A DNA stretch of 64,000 nt. It comes from UBA1206 sp045600105 (GTDB lineage: Bacteria; Bacillota; Clostridia; Oscillospirales; CAG-382). Location: assembly GCA_045600105.1 (NCBI GenBank), contig JAZRXG010000020.1:1-64000 (forward strand), written 5' to 3'. The notes below the pieces were generated by a model that was not told the DNA's origin, did not search any database, and was given only the letters and a program-made list of their open reading frames with translations. Of the stretch, positions 43,710 to 50,665 are shown one piece after another (the first letter of the stretch is position 1; each line of letters starts with the position of its first letter). Position numbers and translations under genes: made by a program.

Positions 43710-45604
43710 TGAACGAGTTCTTTCCTCTCATTTTCGTAGGCGCCGTCGTCGGCGTGTTCTCGATAGTTTTCATAGTCGCGTTCGCCCTCATCAAAAACAA
43801 AAAAGAAGCCATCGGCTTCGGCAGAAACATGAAGGACTCCGAGATATGCAGGCGTCTTTTCGTATACGCCAAGCCTCACGGCAAGAGTTTTCTCATCGTT
43901 CTGCTCGTGATGCTGTTCTCGATAGCCTACGACATCATTTCCCCGCTGATAATCGGTCAGATAGAAGAAATGATCAAGTACGACTTCCCGATGAAGACGC
44001 TGCTCATCTACGTCGCGGTGTACGCTTCCATCCTCATCGTATCGCTCGTCTGCTCCTACGTTCAGGCGATGGTGCTCCAGAAAACGGGTCAGAAGATACT
44101 CTCCGCCATCCGTGAAGACCTGTTCTCGCACATCGAAAGCCTCTCGCACGAGCAGCTCAACAACATCCCCGTCGGCAAGCTCGTGACGCGTGTCACCAAC
44201 GATACCGGCGCCATTTCGATGATGTTCACCAACATCCTCGTCAACCTCGTCAAGAACCTGTTCGTCATCATCGGCGTTCTCGCGGCAATGCTGCTGCTCA
44301 ACTATATGCTGACGCTGATGATCCTCTGCTTCGTTCCGTTCATCGTGCTTTTCACGCTCATCTTCCGCAAGTTCTCGCGCAAGGCGTACCGCAAGGACAA
44401 GGACGGCACGACCGACATCAACACCTTCCTTTCCGAGAACCTTTCGGGCATGAAGGTCATTCAGATATTCAACCGCGAAGCAAGAAAGAAAGCCGAATTT
44501 GACGAAAAGAACAAAAAGCTCGGCAAAGCCAAGCGCGAGCAGATATTCGTTTTCGGCATCTTCCGCCCGATGGTGTATATGCTTTACATCTCGTCGGTGC
44601 TCTGCCTGCTCTATCTCGGCGGCAGAAGCTGCATCAGGGACGTTTCGTTCCTCGGTCAGACGATAACGAGCGGAATCGTCGTAACGTTCTATATGTACAT
44701 TTCCAAGTTCTTCAACCCCATTCAGAGCCTTGCCGAACAGTTCAACTGGCTGCAGTCGGCGCTCGCCTCGGCGGAAAAGATATTCACCGTATTTGATATG
44801 AAGCCCGAAATAGTCGATTCTCCCGACGCGGTCGAGATAGACAAGCTCGAAGGCAACATCGAATTCAGGCACGTGTGGTTCGCCTACGTCGAAGACAAAT
44901 GGGTCCTCAAGGACGTTTCGTTCACCATCAAAGCCGGTCAGACGGTCGCGTTCGTGGGCTCCACGGGCTCCGGAAAGACCACGATACTTTCGCTCATCTG
45001 CCGCAACTACGACATCCAGAAAGGTCAGATACTCATCGACGGCAGAGACATCCGTACGATAAAGATCGCCTCCCTCAGACGTCACCTCGGTCAGATGCTT
45101 CAGGACGTGTTCCTCTTCTCCGGCACGATACGCAGCAACATAATCCTCCGCGAGGAAGGCATCCCCGACGACGAAGTCATGGCGGCAGCCCGCTACGTCA
45201 ACGCCGACAAGCTGATCGACAAGCTTTCGGGCGGGCTCGACGAGGAAGTCCGCGAAAGGGGCAACAACTTCTCCGCGGGACAGCGTCAGCTCCTCTCGTT
45301 CGCGAGAACGATAATCCACAAGCCTTCCGTGATGATACTCGACGAAGCCACGGCAAACATCGACACGGAGACCGAGCTGCTCATTCAGGATTCTCTCGAG
45401 AAGATACGCTCCATCGGCACGCTCCTTGTGGTCGCTCACAGACTCTCCACGATACAGCATTCGGATATGATAATCGTGCTTTCGCACGGCGAAATAATCG
45501 AAAGCGGCACGCATCACGAGCTCCTCGGGAACAAGGGCCGTTACTACGAGCTCTACCGCCTGCAGTACGAAAAAGACAGGCTCAAAAGCCTTAAAGAGCA
45601 TTAA
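43709..45604 (+). CDS. ABC exporter half-transporter (catalytic subunit, YheH/BmrD-like)
   Basis: The 631-residue partner has an N-terminal extra membrane segment (FFPLIFVGAVVGVFSIVFIV) and the exporter transmembrane domain (about 55-350). Its ATPase has Walker A GSTGSGKTT, signature FSAGQRQLLSFA and Walker B VMILDEATANID with the catalytic Glu. The start ATG at 43709 is coupled to the preceding stop by TAATG and preceded by GGGAGG; the frame continues upstream only as a shadow of the first transporter gene. It ends the operon. Confidence 0.92.
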   Translation: MNEFFPLIFVGAVVGVFSIVFIVAFALIKNKKEAIGFGRNMKDSEICRRLFVYAKPHGKSFLIVLLVMLFSIAYDIISPLIIGQIEEMIKYDFPMKTLLIYVAVYASILIVSLVCSYVQAMVLQKTGQKILSAIREDLFSHIESLSHEQLNNIPVGKLVTRVTNDTGAISMMFTNILVNLVKNLFVIIGVLAAMLLLNYMLTLMILCFVPFIVLFTLIFRKFSRKAYRKDKDGTTDINTFLSENLSGMKVIQIFNREARKKAEFDEKNKKLGKAKREQIFVFGIFRPMVYMLYISSVLCLLYLGGRSCIRDVSFLGQTITSGIVVTFYMYISKFFNPIQSLAEQFNWLQSALASAEKIFTVFDMKPEIVDSPDAVEIDKLEGNIEFRHVWFAYVEDKWVLKDVSFTIKAGQTVAFVGSTGSGKTTILSLICRNYDIQKGQILIDGRDIRTIKIASLRRHLGQMLQDVFLFSGTIRSNIILREEGIPDDEVMAAARYVNADKLIDKLSGGLDEEVRERGNNFSAGQRQLLSFARTIIHKPSVMILDEATANIDTETELLIQDSLEKIRSIGTLLVVAHRLSTIQHSDMIIVLSHGEIIESGTHHELLGNKGRYYELYRLQYEKDRLKSLKEH

Positions 45605-45632
45605 GTATTAAGATTAAGCCTTAAGCGAATAG

Positions 45633-45665
45633 AAAAGGATTTCCGCGCGGAAATCCTTTTTTGTT
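45633..45665 (+). terminator. Rho-independent terminator after the ABC exporter genes
   Basis: A perfect 28-base palindrome (AAAAGGATTTCCGC and its complement) runs into TTTTTTG. Confidence 0.88.
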
Positions 45666-45668
45666 TAC

Positions 45669-45773
45669 AATATAAATAAAAGGATAAAAAGAACCCGTGA
45701 GTTTTGCTCACGGGTTCTACCTTAATTCACTAATTCAATTCTTTTTCACGCGGTCTGCGTCAAACGAACGAGT
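45669..45773. repeat. 105-bp direct repeat, copy A
   Basis: This copy is identical to 45875-45979 apart from one base (G at 45682 against A at 45888). It includes a terminator-like hairpin AGAACCCGTGAG/CTCACGGGTTCT (45690-45718) whose U-tract lies on the minus strand. Offset between copies is 206 bases. Confidence 0.95.
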
Positions 45774-45874
45774 ATACAGACCTCTGACGACGGGCGTTTG
45801 CCGCAGAATGGACGAACCGACCCCGAAGCTGTACAAGGGTACTGCGAGAGGGGAGGTTCGTTCATAGCGTGAAA
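45774..45874. other. Structured 101-bp spacer between the direct repeats
   Basis: It contains a long nested hairpin: GACGAACC (45811-45818) with GGTTCGTT (45855-45862), CCCC (45821-45824) with GGGG (45850-45853), and GTAC/GTAC at the tip. TTTTTCACGC (45742-45751) and GCGTGAAAAA (45867-45876) form an outer inverted repeat around it. No frame was found. It could be a small structured RNA or a tiny mobile element. Confidence 0.55.
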
Positions 45875-45979
45875 AATATAAATAAAAAGATAAAAAGAAC
45901 CCGTGAGTTTTGCTCACGGGTTCTACCTTAATTCACTAATTCAATTCTTTTTCACGCGGTCTGCGTCAAACGAACGAGT
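45875..45979. repeat. 105-bp direct repeat, copy B, with terminator for the 45986 gene
   Basis: This is the second copy of the 45669-45773 repeat. Its hairpin (45896-45924) lies just after the stop of the minus-strand surface-protein gene and, with the A-run at 45884-45895, is that gene's terminator. Copy A then acts as a second, backup terminator. Confidence 0.92.
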
Positions 45980-45985
45980 CAGAAA

Positions 45986-47347
45986 TTATTTGGATTTTTT
46001 AACAACTACAGCACCTGCGAGAGCGATGACGGAGATGACTGCGAGAGCGATCATGCCGTTGTCACCGGTCTTGGGAGGATTTTCGGGGTCCTTGGAGGGC
46101 TCTTCGGAAGGTTCTTCAGAGGGGTCTTCAGAGGGTTCTTCGCCGGAAGCAACGCCGAATATCTGGATTTCGGAGGGCCATACGTGGTTGCCGGTGTAAT
46201 CAGCAGGTTTGTTGTAGGTAACCTTTACATAGCGGGCAACGGTGTCGTGGTTGCAGATGCATTCGAAGTTGGTAACGTTCCAGAGAGATTCGTCGGTGGA
46301 CTCTTTGATAACGTCAGCGTTAGCGCCGTCGATGGTGACGAGGTCTTCATAATTTTCACCGTCGGCAGAGATCGCGAAGGATACGGAATAAGTATTGGAA
46401 GCGGGGATGCCCCAGTTGCCGCCCTGAAGGTCAGCAACGATAGCGGCGATTTCGGTTTCTGCGCCGAGGTCTACGATGATGCTTGCGCTGTTGGCGCCTT
46501 CAGCAAAGTTGAAGCCTGCGGGAGCAGCGCCGCCGTTGTCGTCTTTAACGCCGTCGGTAAGTTTGACATAATCGGGGTCGCCGTATCCGTCAGTACGAAC
46601 GGTGTAGTTTTCGGTGGTGTAGGATTTGCCGTTGGAGATAACTTCGCCTTTTGCAGCGGGATATGCGGGTTCGTCTTCGGAAGGTTCGTCAGATTCATCG
46701 GGAAGAGTGATGTCTGCGCCTACAAGGCCCCAGGAGTTGCCTTCGTCGCCGACAACGAGGTAGTTGCCGCCGATGTCGTCAGCGGTGAGATCAAGGCCGT
46801 AGCCGAAGGTCTGAGACCAGATAACTTCGCCGGATTCGTCTTTAACGCCGATTTCGGAAACGGAGATTCCGCCGGAAGCCTGCCAGAAGCCGATTCCGAT
46901 GGTAAGACCGCCGATGGTTTCATCGGGGAGAACTTCGCTGCCGTAAGAATGATCGGAGAATACCCAAGAAGCGGTAAATTCATTCCAAACGCCGTCGATA
47001 GAGCCGCATTTGGCAAAATCGAGGAAGTTCATAAGTCCGGTCCAGTCGGCTGCCTTTGCTTTTTCGTAATCGTTGTAAACGTATACGTTGCAGTAAACGG
47101 TGCCGGTGGAGCCTTCATCGAATTTCGCATAAGCGAAAGCGGTGTAGGTCTTGCCGTTTTCAAGGATGCCGGAGGAATTGTCGAATACCCAGCTGAGACC
47201 GGGCTGTACGTCGGTGTCGGCGTTGCCGGTGTAAGTGCCCTTCATCCAAAGATAGGACTGGGGATCTTCATCGTCAGCGGAAACGACTACGAGTACACAG
47301 GAAAGAACGAGTGCGAGTGCGAGGATGAGAGAAAGTGTCTTTTTCAT
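45986..47347 (-). CDS. Surface protein with discoidin-like domain and PKTGD anchor
   Basis: The 453-residue protein is exported (signal MKKTLSLILALALVLSCVLV, then A-D-D). Its first part (about 25-215) has a carbohydrate-binding look (YTAFAYAKFDEGSTGTVYCN). The second (about 240-410) resembles an F5/8 type C (discoidin) domain (ANSASIIVDLGAETEIAAIV, YVKVTYNKPA). A Pro/Glu/Ser linker with repeated EEPS units precedes NPPKTGDNG, a hydrophobic span and a KKSK tail, a sortase-type sorting signal. I chose the ATG at 47347, with AAAGGTG upstream. It is probably cell-wall-bound and may bind glycans; no catalytic site is visible. Confidence 0.82.
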   Translation of the reverse strand: MKKTLSLILALALVLSCVLVVVSADDEDPQSYLWMKGTYTGNADTDVQPGLSWVFDNSSGILENGKTYTAFAYAKFDEGSTGTVYCNVYVYNDYEKAKAADWTGLMNFLDFAKCGSIDGVWNEFTASWVFSDHSYGSEVLPDETIGGLTIGIGFWQASGGISVSEIGVKDESGEVIWSQTFGYGLDLTADDIGGNYLVVGDEGNSWGLVGADITLPDESDEPSEDEPAYPAAKGEVISNGKSYTTENYTVRTDGYGDPDYVKLTDGVKDDNGGAAPAGFNFAEGANSASIIVDLGAETEIAAIVADLQGGNWGIPASNTYSVSFAISADGENYEDLVTIDGANADVIKESTDESLWNVTNFECICNHDTVARYVKVTYNKPADYTGNHVWPSEIQIFGVASGEEPSEDPSEEPSEEPSKDPENPPKTGDNGMIALAVISVIALAGAVVVKKSK

Positions 47348-47403
47348 GGTTTTCACCTTTCGTAATATTTTTTTGAAAATAATCAATATTTTCCTTGTAT
47401 GAT

Positions 47404-47432
47404 ATAATACATTATTTTTTTGGTTTTGTCAA
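47404..47432 (-). promoter_or_regulatory. SigA promoter for the 45986 surface protein
   Basis: On the minus strand, TTGACA (47427-47432) and TATTAT (47404-47409) have a 17-base spacer. Confidence 0.8.
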
Positions 47433-47494
47433 TATTCTGTTAAAAAAATATATGTTATTTTTTGCATTTTCATCCGTATTTTTCCGCAGAAAGC

Positions 47495-47532
47495 AAAAAA
47501 GAGCGGTACCCGCGTTGTGCGGGCACCGCTAT
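47495..47532 (-). terminator. Terminator of the 47542 surface-protein gene
   Basis: The stem AGCGGTGCCCGC/GCGGGTACCGCT (minus strand, one mismatch) is followed by a U-tract encoded by AAAAAA at 47495-47500. Confidence 0.85.
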
Positions 47533-47541
47533 AAGCATTAA

Positions 47542-49107
47542 TTATTTGTGTTTAACTACGACAACACCCGCGAGAGTGATAACGGAAACGATTGCGAGAG
47601 CGATCATGCCTGCGTCACCGGTCTTGGGAGTGGGACCGGGTTTGGAGGGTTCTTCGGAAGGTTCAACGGAAGGCTCGTCGATGGGTTCTTCGGCTGCGGG
47701 AGCGAAGACTTCGATCTCGGAGATCCAAGTGAACGCGGGAACGCCTTCGGGAATGATGAACTGAACCTTGACGTAACGGGCGGAAGCGGCTTTTTCGGCT
47801 TCGAAAACGCGGATCTTCCAGCTGTCCTGAACGTCGAGAACGGATTCAGCTTCGTCACCGTTTACGGTGGCGTAATCGGTGAAGTTTTCGCCGTCATCGG
47901 AAACGAAGAATTTGGCAACGGCGTTGACGGGATCGGTGATGCCCCAGGTGCCGCCGAAGAGGTCGGAGGAGATGGCAACTATATCGGTCTTTTTGCCGAG
48001 GTCGATAACGATTTCGGCTTCTTTGGCGTTGATACCGTAAATAGCGGAAGAAGCGCTTTCGTTACGGAGTTTTTCGCCGTCGGTGAGCTTGGTGCCTTCG
48101 GTGTCGTCCCAGCTGTCGCCGCGGAGTTTTTCAACGCCGTCAACGGTGTAGGATTTGCCTTTTGCAATGTTTTCGCCTTTTGCAACGGGATATACGGGAT
48201 CGGTGGGTTCTTCGGAGGGTTCGTCGGGGATAACGGGATCTACTTCGGGAACGTATTCACCGCCGAGAGTGATAACGGCGCAATGGCCGATCTCTTTGGC
48301 GCCGGATTCGCTGCCGTAGCAGCCTGCGAATTTGAGGTAGTTGCCCTTGTAGCCGAAGTCGCCGCCGTCATAACCGCCTGCCGCGATGACGTCGGGATCG
48401 TCATTGATGTTGGAAAGTCCGATGTTGAAGTCGAAGCCGAAAACTTCGCCGGTAGCGCCGGTAAGACCATCGGGGTTATAGTTGTTCTTGAGAGCGGACC
48501 AGGGAATTGCCATTTCGTAGCAGTCCCAGCCGTCAGCGCTGCCGCACTTGTAATCGGTGGAAGGAACGCCGATGAAGTGAGCGGTGGCATAGGATTCGCC
48601 GGCGCCGTGAACGCCCGCAACTTCTTCGCTGGAGAAGATCATCGACCATTCAAAGCCGAAGCTGCCGTTGTAGAGAGAAGCCCAGTCGCATTTGTCCGCT
48701 TCGTACGGATAAACGTCCTTGGTGGGGTCATCGGGAACGATGAGGGTCATGACGTGATGGGCATTGAAAACGAAGTGGTTGTTGGCGTTGTCCATCATTG
48801 CAACGTGAGGAGTGTCGCATTCGGTCTTGACTGCGTAGTAGAGGTTGTTCTCGTCGTAGCACATATAGAGATATGCTTCGATCTGGTCAACGTAGTCGCC
48901 TACTGCGGTCATTTCGATATCAGCGGGCCAAAAGGAAACGAGGTGATATTCACCGTCTTCGATCACGCCGTCGATAACGGGGGGAGTATCGATTTCGTAA
49001 ATGCTGAATTCTCTGTTGAGATATTCGTCATCCGCGGAAGCGCAGAAGACCGCAACAGAAGCGAAAACCATTACGAAAGCGACAAACAGAGCAAGTGTCT
49101 TTTTCAT
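47542..49107 (-). CDS. Surface protein with CBM9-like and discoidin-like domains and PKTGD anchor
   Basis: The 521-residue product has a signal peptide (MKKTLALFVAFVMVFASVAV). A domain at about 30-285 resembles family 9 carbohydrate-binding or DOMON modules (IDTPPVIDGVIEDGEYH, AYLYMCYDENNLYYAVK). A discoidin-like domain follows (about 310-465; KEAEIVIDLGKKTDIVAISS), then an EEPS-type linker and PKTGDAGMIALAIVSV with a basic end. The C-terminal half is clearly related to the 45986 protein. The ATG at 49107 follows AAGGAGAAC. It probably displays a glycan-binding module on the cell wall. Confidence 0.83.
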   Translation of the reverse strand: MKKTLALFVAFVMVFASVAVFCASADDEYLNREFSIYEIDTPPVIDGVIEDGEYHLVSFWPADIEMTAVGDYVDQIEAYLYMCYDENNLYYAVKTECDTPHVAMMDNANNHFVFNAHHVMTLIVPDDPTKDVYPYEADKCDWASLYNGSFGFEWSMIFSSEEVAGVHGAGESYATAHFIGVPSTDYKCGSADGWDCYEMAIPWSALKNNYNPDGLTGATGEVFGFDFNIGLSNINDDPDVIAAGGYDGGDFGYKGNYLKFAGCYGSESGAKEIGHCAVITLGGEYVPEVDPVIPDEPSEEPTDPVYPVAKGENIAKGKSYTVDGVEKLRGDSWDDTEGTKLTDGEKLRNESASSAIYGINAKEAEIVIDLGKKTDIVAISSDLFGGTWGITDPVNAVAKFFVSDDGENFTDYATVNGDEAESVLDVQDSWKIRVFEAEKAASARYVKVQFIIPEGVPAFTWISEIEVFAPAAEEPIDEPSVEPSEEPSKPGPTPKTGDAGMIALAIVSVITLAGVVVVKHK

Positions 49108-49160
49108 GATGTTCTCCTTTTTGTATTTTTCTTTTTTTCGGAAATACCTTTCCGAATGAG

Positions 49161-49189
49161 ATTTTAACATACGGGATGCCTTTTGTCAA
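49161..49189 (-). promoter_or_regulatory. SigA promoter for the 47542 surface protein
   Basis: On the minus strand, TTGACA (49184-49189) and TAAAAT (49161-49166) have a 17-base spacer. Confidence 0.8.
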
Positions 49190-49206
49190 GCGCAAAAAGC
49201 ATTTTG

Positions 49207-49250
49207 TTCACACCAAAGTGAAATATATAAAACAATCGGAAAATATTGTT
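49207..49250. promoter_or_regulatory. Two inverted repeats upstream of the hydrogenase operon
   Basis: TTCAC-ACCAAA-GTGAA (49207-49222) and AACAAT-N8-ATTGTT (49231-49250) lie 45-85 bases upstream of the hnd promoter. Their composition loosely recalls binding sites of the NADH-sensing repressor Rex (TTGT...ACAA types), but neither is a full match. Confidence 0.35.
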
Positions 49251-49292
49251 AATTTTTCCGTCATTTTGCACCCTGAAATTTTTGTTTTTCTA

Positions 49293-49321
49293 TTGTAATT
49301 TTCATCTTTATATGTTATAAT
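49293..49321 (+). promoter_or_regulatory. SigA promoter for the hydrogenase operon
   Basis: TTGTAA (49293-49298) and a perfect TATAAT (49316-49321) are separated by 17 bases. They are followed by CAAGGAGG before the ATG at 49378. Confidence 0.78.
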
Positions 49322-49377
49322 CGTCACCGTACGGATATGCTCGTACAGGAACATAATTTCCAAGGAGGATATAATAA

Positions 49378-49857
49378 ATGGCACTTTCCAAAGAAGAATT
49401 CGAACAAAAGATGCAGGAACTCCGTCTGTTCATTGCCGAAAACAAGGACGTTCAGGGACCTCTTATGCCCATCATGCAGGAGGCTCAGGGACTTTTCGGC
49501 TATCTTCCCTTCGAAGCGCAGACCCTCATCGCCGATTCTCTCGGCATTCCCGTTTCCGACGTTTACGGCGTAGCTACCTTCTACGCTCAGTTCTCGCTCC
49601 AGCCCAAGGGCGAACACGTCATCAGCGTATGCACCGGCACCGCCTGCTACGTCAAAGGCGCTCAGGCAGTTCTTGACGAGGTCGAAAAGCTTCTCGGCAT
49701 CAAAGCCGGCGAAACCACTGCCGACGGCAAATTCACCATTCAGGACACCCGCTGCCTCGGCTGCTGCGGTCTTGCTCCCGTCATGGTCATCAGCGGCGAC
49801 GTTTACGGTCGTCTCGTACCCGCCGACATCAAGGGCATCCTTGAAAAATACAGATAA
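49378..49857 (+). CDS. hndA: NuoE-like [2Fe-2S] subunit of the NAD(P)-linked hydrogenase
   Basis: This 159-residue subunit carries a thioredoxin-like [2Fe-2S] cluster in the electron path between NAD(P)H and the hydrogenase. A helical N-terminal part (about 1-75) includes MQEAQGLFGYLPFEAQ and YGVATFYAQFSL. The cluster Cys residues lie in VCTGTACYVKGA and DTRCLGCCGLAPVM. It is the first gene of a ten-gene operon ending in the catalytic subunit. The name follows the Hnd enzymes, but coenzyme preference (NAD or NADP) and electron bifurcation cannot be read directly. Confidence 0.93.
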   Translation: MALSKEEFEQKMQELRLFIAENKDVQGPLMPIMQEAQGLFGYLPFEAQTLIADSLGIPVSDVYGVATFYAQFSLQPKGEHVISVCTGTACYVKGAQAVLDEVEKLLGIKAGETTADGKFTIQDTRCLGCCGLAPVMVISGDVYGRLVPADIKGILEKYR

Positions 49858-49876
49858 TTTCAGGTGACGAAATAAG

Positions 49877-50227
49877 ATGAAAATTTCCGAGATCGCATCC
49901 ATCCTCAAAGGCGAGATATTATGCTGCGCCGAAAACGCCGATAACGAAGTCCATTCCGCCTGCGGCAGCGATATGATGAGCGACGTGCTCGCATACGTCA
50001 AGAACCAGGCAGTGCTTCTTACCGGACTCGTTAATCCCCAGGTCATTCGTACCGCGGACATGATGGATATGCTTTGCGTCGTATTCGTAAGAAGCAAAAA
50101 GCCGACTCCGGAAATGATCCGTCTCGCAAGCGACATGGGTATAGTGGTCATGACGTCCGATATGCGTATGTACGAGGCGTGCGGACTGCTGTATTCCAAC
50201 GGACTCAACGGTGACGCCAATGACTGA
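49877..50227 (+). CDS. DRTGG-domain protein (first copy)
   Basis: The 116-residue protein resembles a single DRTGG domain, a small alpha/beta fold also found in phosphotransacetylases and CBS-containing regulators. It shows KISEIASILKGEILCC at the start and a MADMMDMLCVVFVRSKKPT-like central strand region. It probably senses or binds a small ligand. A second DRTGG protein is encoded at 51951. Its stop overlaps the start of the next gene. Confidence 0.75.
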   Translation: MKISEIASILKGEILCCAENADNEVHSACGSDMMSDVLAYVKNQAVLLTGLVNPQVIRTADMMDMLCVVFVRSKKPTPEMIRLASDMGIVVMTSDMRMYEACGLLYSNGLNGDAND

Positions 50228-50654
50228 ACAGAACAACGAGATACTCTTCTATACGTTTGACGTCGACGGCGAAAACTTCACGTCGGCAGGCGAAGCGTCG
50301 GTACAGGTGAAGCGCATACTCCGCAGGGTCGGCTTCGACCCCGAGGTGATAAAGCGCGTTTCCATCGCCATGTACGAAGGCGAGATCAACATGGTCATCC
50401 ACGCGGGCGGCGGCGTTGCCAACCTTTACGTTGACTACGACCGCATCGTGATCGAGCTCATCGACCACGGTCCCGGTATCGCAAACGTCGAGCTTGCCAT
50501 GAAAGAAGGGTTTTCCACCGCTCCCGACAATATCCGCGCTCTCGGCTTCGGCGCCGGAATGGGCCTGCCGAACATGAAACGCTACACCGACAAAATGGAT
50601 ATTGAGACCGAGCTCGGAAAAGGCACCACCATCCGCATGGTCGTCAACGTCTGA
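50220..50654 (+). CDS. HATPase (anti-sigma/RsbW-like) protein, first copy
   Basis: The 144-residue protein is a stand-alone GHKL-type ATPase domain with an N-box-like segment (SIAMYEGEINMVIHA), DHGPGIANVELAMKEGFST and GFGAGMGLPNMKRYTDKM. Such proteins act as anti-sigma factors or switch kinases. A GTG three codons upstream (50211) is an alternative start. It overlaps the DRTGG gene by eight bases and lies 11 bases before the HydS-like gene, so it is likely part of one sensory unit. Confidence 0.82.
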   Translation: MTEQNNEILFYTFDVDGENFTSAGEASVQVKRILRRVGFDPEVIKRVSIAMYEGEINMVIHAGGGVANLYVDYDRIVIELIDHGPGIANVELAMKEGFSTAPDNIRALGFGAGMGLPNMKRYTDKMDIETELGKGTTIRMVVNV

Positions 50655-50665
50655 AAGGGGCGCTT

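Noticed and set aside
43646..45601. 651-codon minus-strand frame opposite the second ABC exporter gene
   Set aside because: The plus strand encodes a complete ABC half-transporter with all motifs. The antisense text has no motif, no signal and no suitable start site.
45669..45979. Possible CRISPR array or riboswitch pair
   Set aside because: There are only two repeats, they are 105 bp long, and they contain a terminator. The spacing and number do not fit a CRISPR array, and the spacer does not match a riboswitch I know.
47548..49167. 539-codon plus-strand frame rich in Gly, Phe, Val and Asp opposite a surface-protein gene
   Set aside because: The minus strand has a signal peptide, domain sequence, sorting signal, promoter and terminator. 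The plus frame has none and is antisense text.
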